The position numbers were made by a program, and so were the translations under genes. Below the pieces are notes generated by a model. That model saw only the letters and a list, made by a program, of their open reading frames with translations. It was not told the origin of the DNA and made no database searches. This document shows positions 12,238 through 19,186 of a DNA stretch of 30,666 nt, piece after piece. The stretch is from a virus: positions 1 through 30,666 of IMG/VR virus record IMGVR_UViG_3300009155_000169; one strand, written 5' to 3'. Within the stretch, counting starts at the first letter, position 1, and each line of letters opens with the position of its first letter.

Positions 12238-14334
12238 ATGCCGTTGAAAAAAATTACCTTAAAAAGCGGGGTGAATCGTGAAAACACTAGATACACGAAC
12301 GAGGGCGGCTACTATGAGTCGGATAACGTCCGGTTTCGGCAAGGCACGCCTGAAAAGATAGGCGGTTGGGTACGCATCTCTGCTGCCACATTCCAAGGGG
12401 TTTGCCGGTCTCTGTGGAACTGGGTCACCTTCGGCTTCCAAAACCTCATTGGGGTTGGCACAAACCTCAAGTTCTACATACTCAACGGCGGCGCTTACAA
12501 CGACATCACGCCCACGCAGACCGTCCACACACTAAGCGGCCCGTTTGCCACAGTCAACGGCTCTGCTGCGGTCACGGTCACGGACGCCACTGTCAGCTAT
12601 GCCAACAACGATTTTGTGGTGTTCACAGGTGCTACAGCCGTGGGTGGGCTGACCATATCCGGGGAGTACCAGATAACATACTCAACTGGCTCAACCTACA
12701 CCATCACCGCTTCATCAGCGGCAACGTCCACAGCTTCAGGCGGTGGGACAGTCTATGCTGTGTACCAAGTCAATACCGGGCCATCCTTTGCTGCACCGCT
12801 GGTAGGCTGGGGCGCAGGGCCGTGGGGTTTTGGTGCTTGGGGGGTAGGCCAATCTTCCTCTGACGCTATGCGGATATGGAACCAATTTAACTTTGGTGAA
12901 GACTTGCTGTACGGCCCAAGGGGTGGGCCTCTGTACTACTGGGACGCCACTGTTGGCTACCAAGCAAGCACCATCACCATGACAATTGCCAACCCCTGCG
13001 TTGTCACCACCACACTGAATCTGCCTGATCTGACAGCCATCGTTCTTGAAACTTCCGGTGCATTGCCAACAGGCTTGCTGGTGGGCACAACCTACTACAC
13101 CCGGTATGTGTCGGCTACCACCTTTAACCTGTCGCTAACTCCCACAGGGGCGCTCATTATCTCCTCAGTCAGTCAGTCCGGGGTACACAAGATATCTGCA
13201 CGGGGGGTACTGGTATCACAGCTAAATGGGGCAAGTAGCGTTCCGCTAACTCAAATAGCGTTCCTTGTCTCTGACGCCAGCCGTTTTGTGCTTTGCTTTG
13301 GGACAAATGACATTGGCTCAACGGTAGTCAATCCGCTCCTGATACGCTGGTCTGACCAAGAGAGTGTTACGGAGTGGTCACCGTCAATCACCAATCAGGC
13401 AGGCAGCATTGGCTTGTCCCACGGCTCTACCATTGTGACGGCTATTCAAAGCAAGCAAGAGATTGTGGTGTTTACAGATGCGGCTCTGTACTCTCTCCAG
13501 TACCTTGGCCCACCCTATGTTTGGGGATCACAACTGCTTGCAGACAACACCTCTATTGCTGGCCCCAATGCGGTGGCCTTGGCTGCGGGGATTATTTACT
13601 GGATGGGCGTAGACAAGTTCTACAAGTACGATGGGCGGCTGCAAACCCTCAACTGTGACCTACTCAGGTATGTCTATAACGACATTGCAAGAGATCAGTT
13701 TGATCAAGTTTATGCAGCCACCAATGAAGGTTTTAATGAAGTATGGTGGTTCTACCCCAGTGAGGGGTCGTCAACCAACGACAGCTATGTAGTCTTCAAC
13801 TACCTTGAGAATGTCTGGTACTACGGCACTATGGCACGAACCGCATGGTTGGACAGTGGCCTTCAAGACTACCCGGTTGCAGCCACATACAGCAGCAACC
13901 TTGTCCAGCATGAACTGGGTGTGGATGACGGCACAGCAGCCACGGCTCTTCCAATCACGGCATTCATCACCTCATCCCAGTTTGACATTGGCGATGGGCA
14001 CAACTTTGCTTTTGTCTGGAGGATGCTGCCTGACCTGACTTTCAACGGCTCCACCGCCGGGACGACACCTAGCCTGACCATGCAACTCCTGCCGCTACAG
14101 AACTCTGGCTCTGGGTATAACAGCCCCAAGTCAGTCGGTGGAGACAGCAGCAGCGCAGAGGGCACAGTCACAGCCACCCAGACCTATCCGATTGACCTAG
14201 ACACCTACAACGGGCAGTTAAACATCCGGGTCAGGGCACGGCAAATGTCTATGAAGATCAGTTCAAACACCCTTGGCACACAGTGGCAGATGGGCGCTCC
14301 AAGAATTGACATCCGTCAAGACGGACGCAGGTAA
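12238..14334 (+). CDS. Podovirus nozzle / tail hub-like protein (698 aa)
   Basis: The start 'KITLKSGVNRENTRYTNEGG' followed by 'YYESDNVRFRQGTPEKIGGW' and 'FQGVCRSLWNWVT' is the signature of a family found after the adaptors in SU10/T7-like tail gene sets. The length and beta-rich composition fit a nozzle (T7 gp12-like beta propeller with insertions). Residues about 93-180 are an inserted beta module ('ATAVGGLTISGEYQITYS'), and at about 190-203 there is a Trp-Gly loop, WGAGPWGFGAWG. The C-terminal half has 'DKFYKYDGRLQTLNCDLLRY' and 'ARDQFDQVYAATNEGFNEVW', typical propeller blades. It would form the tail tip that channels DNA and carries fibres. Confidence 0.82.
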   Translation: MPLKKITLKSGVNRENTRYTNEGGYYESDNVRFRQGTPEKIGGWVRISAATFQGVCRSLWNWVTFGFQNLIGVGTNLKFYILNGGAYNDITPTQTVHTLSGPFATVNGSAAVTVTDATVSYANNDFVVFTGATAVGGLTISGEYQITYSTGSTYTITASSAATSTASGGGTVYAVYQVNTGPSFAAPLVGWGAGPWGFGAWGVGQSSSDAMRIWNQFNFGEDLLYGPRGGPLYYWDATVGYQASTITMTIANPCVVTTTLNLPDLTAIVLETSGALPTGLLVGTTYYTRYVSATTFNLSLTPTGALIISSVSQSGVHKISARGVLVSQLNGASSVPLTQIAFLVSDASRFVLCFGTNDIGSTVVNPLLIRWSDQESVTEWSPSITNQAGSIGLSHGSTIVTAIQSKQEIVVFTDAALYSLQYLGPPYVWGSQLLADNTSIAGPNAVALAAGIIYWMGVDKFYKYDGRLQTLNCDLLRYVYNDIARDQFDQVYAATNEGFNEVWWFYPSEGSSTNDSYVVFNYLENVWYYGTMARTAWLDSGLQDYPVAATYSSNLVQHELGVDDGTAATALPITAFITSSQFDIGDGHNFAFVWRMLPDLTFNGSTAGTTPSLTMQLLPLQNSGSGYNSPKSVGGDSSSAEGTVTATQTYPIDLDTYNGQLNIRVRARQMSMKISSNTLGTQWQMGAPRIDIRQDGRR

Positions 14335-14651
14335 TGGCACAAAAGAACGTAGTAGCCCCCCGGCTACCTAGCCCACCACAGGAGTACGACCCTGTTTACA
14401 TGAACCAATTGTTGAGTTTGCTGCGTCTGTACTTCAACCAACTGGACAACGCAGGGCCAATGGCGGGGTCTACCCAAACTAACGGAACCGATGTAGTATC
14501 GGGATTGAGTTTTTTCCCTACGTCTGGCACAGCCCCCAGCCTGCCAACAGACGCTGAATTTGCCAATCTGCGGATCGGGGACGTTTACAGAGACACCCAG
14601 AACGGGGTGATGAGCAACAACCAAACGCTTAAAATAAAGACTGCACTATGA
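14334..14651 (+). CDS. Small tail-associated protein (105 aa)
   Basis: Begins MAQKNVVAPRLPSPPQEYD and has 'YMNQLLSLLRLYFNQLDNAG', an amphipathic helix with Tyr/Leu/Phe heptads, then a Gly/Ser-rich tail. A proline-rich lead plus 'LLRLYFNQLDNA' helix is a familiar motif in phage tail proteins that make small homotrimers or fibre attachment pieces. The ATG overlaps the nozzle stop by one base (TAATG) and its stop overlaps the next ATG. Inferred tail accessory protein. Confidence 0.7.
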   Translation: MAQKNVVAPRLPSPPQEYDPVYMNQLLSLLRLYFNQLDNAGPMAGSTQTNGTDVVSGLSFFPTSGTAPSLPTDAEFANLRIGDVYRDTQNGVMSNNQTLKIKTAL

Positions 14652-17600
14652 GCCTACACCAACTTGCCAACCACATGTCTGCCCGAGGCAGAGGCCCGGA
14701 CTCGACCCTCGTGCACATGTCCCCCCGCGAGGTGGAGGGGCTACAAAAACTGGCTGTGGCGCACGGTACATCCCTAACGATCAACCCCGACACAGGTTTG
14801 CCAGAAGCGTTTAGCCTAAAAGACTTGCTGCCCACCCTTGCGGGAGCCGCGCTTAATTATTTTGCTCCCGGCGTTGGCACAGCCGTTGGGGGTGTATTAG
14901 GTCTAAGCGGTGCTGCTGGAACAGGTCTTGCTGTTGGGGCTGCTACTGCGGCTATTTCTGGAGATTTAGGAAAAGGCTTGCAAGCTGGTCTTGGTGCTTA
15001 TGGTGGTGCGGGTATCACAGACACTCTTGTTGGAATGGGTGCTGGACAACTTGGCGCTCAAGCAATGGAAGAAGGAGTAGGGCAGAAACTGTCCGATCAA
15101 GCTCTTCAGGATAGTGTAGCTAACCGCATGGCATCAGCAACGATGTCAGACAAACTTGGGGCAGGTTTGTCTTTTGCGGGTAGCAATCCCATGACAGCTT
15201 TAAAAACAGGTGCTAAATATTTGGCAGCAGCAGCATCCCCAGCTATTTTTGCGGGGGACGTAGGTAACACAGTTCCAACAGTCACGCCAAGACGGCCTTC
15301 AACGCCAATTTCAAACGAAAAGTTTGATCCGCGCTCACAAACATTTGAGCGTAATCAGCCTAGATCAAACGATGGGTACGACCCAATTTCACAACTGTAC
15401 AGCCGTTCTGCCGCAAAAGGTGGGTTGATGAGTTTGGCTCACGGTGGGGCAGTTCACTATGAGGGGGGTGGGCCAGTGGGAGCAGCGGCGGCCCCTTTTG
15501 ATGAGGATGCATGGCTTAGAAATTACATAGCAACAAACTATCCTCAACCAGCAGCCCCTGTAGTAACCAATACAAATGCAGGGTCAGGGTTTGCTGCAAC
15601 ACCAGCAGCACCCGTAGCAGAAACAGCACCGTTAGCTGCAGCACAAGTATCGCCCCAAGCAGGAGCAGGTATAGCGGCGCTATCTAATGCACAAGCAGCA
15701 CCGGCAACACCCGTAGCAGAAACAGCACCAGCACCTGTAGCACAAGTATTGCCACAAGCACCACAATACTCTCCACCTGACTTTTTTGATACTGGAAAAG
15801 ACATACAAGATGTTAGAAGAACATTTGCAGAACAGCTTGCTAAAGATAATACAAACAATGCCGCTTTAGTAGCGGCTCAAGGTCTGTACGGGTCTGTTCT
15901 AGATCGTAAAGCAGAAAGTCCTGAAGTTTTACAAAACTGGGCTACTAAATTTGGCGCTACCATTGATGACAGTGAGAGGGATATTTTTAGAGCCGCTGCT
16001 GTACCTGAAACTTCTACTCGCGCCAATCAACAGAACTACATACCAATTTCTGGCCTTAACGCGCTGTATCAATCAGAACTAGGTCGTCCCGGCACAGCAG
16101 ACCCAGAGGGCATGGCTTTTTGGCAAAAAACTTTTGGTGATTACATTGACCCAACAGAACTGGCTGGGTTTAAAGAACACGCTGCCAGAGAGCGCGCAGC
16201 AAGACCCGTTGTAGTTAACCCCGTAGTACAAAACCCCGCAGTAGTTACAGACCTAACAACAGCAGGTACACAGTACATAGCACCCGGTGTTGGCGGTAGC
16301 ACAGGTGCTGGTCAAGTAGGCGGTGGGACAACTATCAACCCCAACGGGACAATCACAACGTCCCCACGCATTCCCGGTATTCCTGTTGGTGGTTTCACGG
16401 GTATGACAGGTGTGCGAGATACATACGAGGCAGGCGGTGGTAACCTTGGATACACCCCTAAATTTGTGCCAACAACAACCGCCGAGTTTGATGCCAAGTA
16501 TTCAAATACTGGTTACAGCAAAAAAATGTATGACTACTTGAGGGGCAAGGGGCCGAAGCCAACCAAGATGACGGACGTAGATGAAACGGGCAAAGAGACG
16601 TACCGCGAGATCATGCGCCCGTACAAAGAAGCCGTACTAGGGCTTCCCGTCAACACAAACACAAAGCTTAATTGGAATAAAGAAACCGGCAAGTATGACC
16701 GCAATCTAGATTATATGCGGCAGAAAACCATAACAGACCCGACTACAAAAGAAAAGTCAACTATTAACTACATGTCGATTAACCAAGCTAAAGCCGCACT
16801 AGCAAAAACACCCTTAGAGGGTAATGCTTTGGCTAATTGGTCTATTACAAACTTTGTAGATCCTGATACTTTGGCCGAGGCCACGGGTATGACCAAAAAT
16901 CAAATTACTACACTGTTGGCAAACGCAAAAGCTGACAAAGCATTTGGTAAAGCAGAAGGTGGTTTAATGGCTCTTGCCAACGGTGGTCTTGCAGGCGTTG
17001 GGTATGCAAGTGGTGGGTTGCCAGACAAAGAATTTACGGATAACACCACGGGTATTAAATATTATTTTGACTTCCCTAATGGCATATATCGTTCTGAAAC
17101 AACCGTAAAAGATGGTGTTACTTACAGGTGGAACCCGTTAACTAACAAATATGAAACCGGTTCAGCTAGTGGTTCTGGCATAGCAGGCTTGATGGATATG
17201 TCAGGTGGCAGCAATGCTGGGGATGCGCGTGGGCCGGGAACTGAGTCTGGCCCCGGTGGAGGATACGGCATTCCCGGAGCAACTATGGTTGGCGGTATTA
17301 GTGGCCCGACCACAGGGCTTGCATCTGGAGCAAACTCTTTAGCTGCAACCTTGGGAAATATGAGTGGTGGCAAAGGTTTACTGGGAGCAATATCAGACAC
17401 TCTTGCTAGAAATATAGACCCTAACTTTAGCCATGAAGGACGATTAGGCCGAGGTAGTAGCGCAGATCAAGCAGCGATAGCAGAAGCAGCACAAGCAGCA
17501 CGAGCAGCCATAGCGGATGATAGAGAAGCTAGAGACCTAAACAACGCACTTAACACCCCTAATTCTGCTGAAATAAAAGCAAGAGATTCTTATGAAGCCC

Positions 17601-18046
17601 GTTTTGGTGCTTCAGATCGAGCAGACGCAGCAGCAACAGCCGCACAAAACGGGCAACCCGGAGGCGGGGATATTGCTGAAGGTGATCGAGGCGATATTGG
17701 TAGTGGTAGTGGTTACATGGCTTCTGGTGGCATGGCAGGCTACGCCCAAGGTGGTCTAGGCTCCCTCGGTGGCTACTCAGACGGTGGCAGGCTCCTGCGC
17801 GGCCCCGGTGATGGTGTGTCAGACAGCATCCCAGCAAGCATTGGAGATCGTCAACCCGCTCGACTCGCAGATGGTGAGTTTGTTGTACCTGCCCGGATTG
17901 TGTCTGAGCTTGGCAACGGCTCCACCGAAGCTGGTGCACGGGCACTGTACAAAATGATGGATCGTATACAAGCCAACCGCCGTAAAACTACCGGCAAAAA
18001 CAGTGTGGCTGTGGATTCCAAAGCACACAAATATCTTCCCGCATAA
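14648..18046 (+). CDS. Large Gly/Ala-rich virion protein, probable ejected internal protein 1 (1132 aa)
   Basis: Residues 1-65 form a conserved start ('HMSPREVEGLQKLAVAHGTS', 'NPDTGLPEAFSLKDLLPTLA'). Residues about 65-150 are glycine-rich hydrophobic helices able to cross a membrane. Around 405-455 and 468-520 lie two segments resembling DUF4214 repeats (LYGSVLDR; 'LYQSELGRPGTADPEGMAFW'). The glycine-pair motif appears several times (GGLMSLAHGG near 260, GGLMALANGG and GYASGG near 780, GGMAGYAQGG near 1030). Residues 1050-1132 ('DSIPASIGDRQPARLADGEF', 'VVPARIVSELGNG') match a C-terminal domain common in such phage proteins. Role, by position and membrane-active composition, as a DNA-ejection or tail-core protein. 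The middle is more AT-rich than the ends. Confidence 0.7.
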   Translation: MSLHQLANHMSARGRGPDSTLVHMSPREVEGLQKLAVAHGTSLTINPDTGLPEAFSLKDLLPTLAGAALNYFAPGVGTAVGGVLGLSGAAGTGLAVGAATAAISGDLGKGLQAGLGAYGGAGITDTLVGMGAGQLGAQAMEEGVGQKLSDQALQDSVANRMASATMSDKLGAGLSFAGSNPMTALKTGAKYLAAAASPAIFAGDVGNTVPTVTPRRPSTPISNEKFDPRSQTFERNQPRSNDGYDPISQLYSRSAAKGGLMSLAHGGAVHYEGGGPVGAAAAPFDEDAWLRNYIATNYPQPAAPVVTNTNAGSGFAATPAAPVAETAPLAAAQVSPQAGAGIAALSNAQAAPATPVAETAPAPVAQVLPQAPQYSPPDFFDTGKDIQDVRRTFAEQLAKDNTNNAALVAAQGLYGSVLDRKAESPEVLQNWATKFGATIDDSERDIFRAAAVPETSTRANQQNYIPISGLNALYQSELGRPGTADPEGMAFWQKTFGDYIDPTELAGFKEHAARERAARPVVVNPVVQNPAVVTDLTTAGTQYIAPGVGGSTGAGQVGGGTTINPNGTITTSPRIPGIPVGGFTGMTGVRDTYEAGGGNLGYTPKFVPTTTAEFDAKYSNTGYSKKMYDYLRGKGPKPTKMTDVDETGKETYREIMRPYKEAVLGLPVNTNTKLNWNKETGKYDRNLDYMRQKTITDPTTKEKSTINYMSINQAKAALAKTPLEGNALANWSITNFVDPDTLAEATGMTKNQITTLLANAKADKAFGKAEGGLMALANGGLAGVGYASGGLPDKEFTDNTTGIKYYFDFPNGIYRSETTVKDGVTYRWNPLTNKYETGSASGSGIAGLMDMSGGSNAGDARGPGTESGPGGGYGIPGATMVGGISGPTTGLASGANSLAATLGNMSGGKGLLGAISDTLARNIDPNFSHEGRLGRGSSADQAAIAEAAQAARAAIADDREARDLNNALNTPNSAEIKARDSYEARFGASDRADAAATAAQNGQPGGGDIAEGDRGDIGSGSGYMASGGMAGYAQGGLGSLGGYSDGGRLLRGPGDGVSDSIPASIGDRQPARLADGEFVVPARIVSELGNGSTEAGARALYKMMDRIQANRRKTTGKNSVAVDSKAHKYLPA

Positions 18047-18055
18047 GGACGCATC

Positions 18056-19177
18056 ATGCCAGATCCAACCTCAACAACAATACAACAAAACCAGTACGGC
18101 TTTGCGCCAGAGCTAGAGGAATATGCCAACCAGATGTTGGGGGATGCCTCCAACCTAACTGATCTGGAAAACAACCCCTTCATGACGTACATGGGGGATC
18201 GGGTAGCGCAGTTCAGTCCCTTGCAACAGTTGTCCTATGACAACGCTGCTCTTATGCAGGGTTCTGGGCAACTGAAAGATGCCACAGCAACGGCAGGGTT
18301 GGCATCACTAGGTGCTTTAAACACCGGGTACACCTACAACCCGTTCACTACGCAATCCTTTACCAGTGGTTCAGGCCCAACGTATAACGCACAAACAGGG
18401 GCGATGACACCCGGTACGGGTGCTGCTGGGCAGTACATGACCCCGTACCAGCAGAATGTAACGGACATTCAACTGCGTGAAGCGCAGCGGCAAGCTGACA
18501 TTGCATCAACTGGGCGACAAGCTGATCAAGTAAGCAAGGGCGCTTTTGGCGGTTCTCGATCAGCCATCATGGATGCAGAAGCTGCTCGTAATCTTGCGTT
18601 GCAAAAAGGCGACATCCAAGCACAGGGGTTAAACACTGCCTACTCACAAGGTCAGCAACAGTTCAATGCGGAACAGCAAGCCCGTCAGAACGCAGCGCAA
18701 CTAAACGCGCAGCAAGGACAGTACGGCGCTGGACTTGGCCTACAAGGACTTCAGACGGCTTTGACCGGGGCAACCACACTGGGCAATCTAGGCAACACGC
18801 AGTACAACCAGAATATGGGCATCAACCAGATGCAGAACCAACTGGGCGCTCAACAGCAGCAACAGCAGCAGACTGATTTAAACAATCAGTACCAAGATTT
18901 TCAAAGCTCCCAGAACTATCCGTACAAACAAATTGGGTTTATGTCCGACATCTTGCGTGGAGCACCAACCACCAATGCTGGTAGCACAATGTACAACTAC
19001 CAAGCCCCTCCTAGCATGTTGAGCCAGATAGGCGGTTTGGGAGCTACTGCACTGGGAGCGTTCGGTGCTTTTGGCGGCAAAGCAAACGGTGGTATGGTTG
19101 GAAGTTATGCCAAAGGTGGTTTGGTAAAATCAAAACCACAAGGTCTTGTTGCGTTGGCTATCCACAGCATGGCATAA
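18056..19177 (+). CDS. Gln-rich internal virion protein 2 (373 aa)
   Basis: A predominantly polar protein with residues 130-250 as regular Gln/Ala helices ('VTDIQLREAQRQADIASTGR', GAFGGSRSAIMDAEAARN), a poly-Gln run near 265 (CAG-rich codons) and a C-terminal tail 'ANGGMVGSYAKGGLVKS'. The 'AFGGSR' helix is a conserved feature of this protein type in environmental podoviruses. Helical, Ala/Gln-rich, mid-size proteins in this place correspond to T7 gp14-type ejection proteins; the parallel is by size and composition, not by recognised homology. A ribosome site AAGGA precedes the ATG. Confidence 0.7.
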   Translation: MPDPTSTTIQQNQYGFAPELEEYANQMLGDASNLTDLENNPFMTYMGDRVAQFSPLQQLSYDNAALMQGSGQLKDATATAGLASLGALNTGYTYNPFTTQSFTSGSGPTYNAQTGAMTPGTGAAGQYMTPYQQNVTDIQLREAQRQADIASTGRQADQVSKGAFGGSRSAIMDAEAARNLALQKGDIQAQGLNTAYSQGQQQFNAEQQARQNAAQLNAQQGQYGAGLGLQGLQTALTGATTLGNLGNTQYNQNMGINQMQNQLGAQQQQQQQTDLNNQYQDFQSSQNYPYKQIGFMSDILRGAPTTNAGSTMYNYQAPPSMLSQIGGLGATALGAFGAFGGKANGGMVGSYAKGGLVKSKPQGLVALAIHSMA

Positions 19178-19186
19178 GGAATCAAA

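Noticed and set aside
12366-12863. 165-codon + strand frame inside the nozzle gene
   Set aside because: His/Arg/Cys-rich product typical of an out-of-frame shadow; the nozzle frame matches a known family.
18841-18875. CAG/CAA-rich run considered as a simple-sequence phase-variation tract
   Set aside because: It encodes a short Gln run within a Gln-rich helix, mixed codons CAG and CAA, in multiples of three only; no frame-switching effect.
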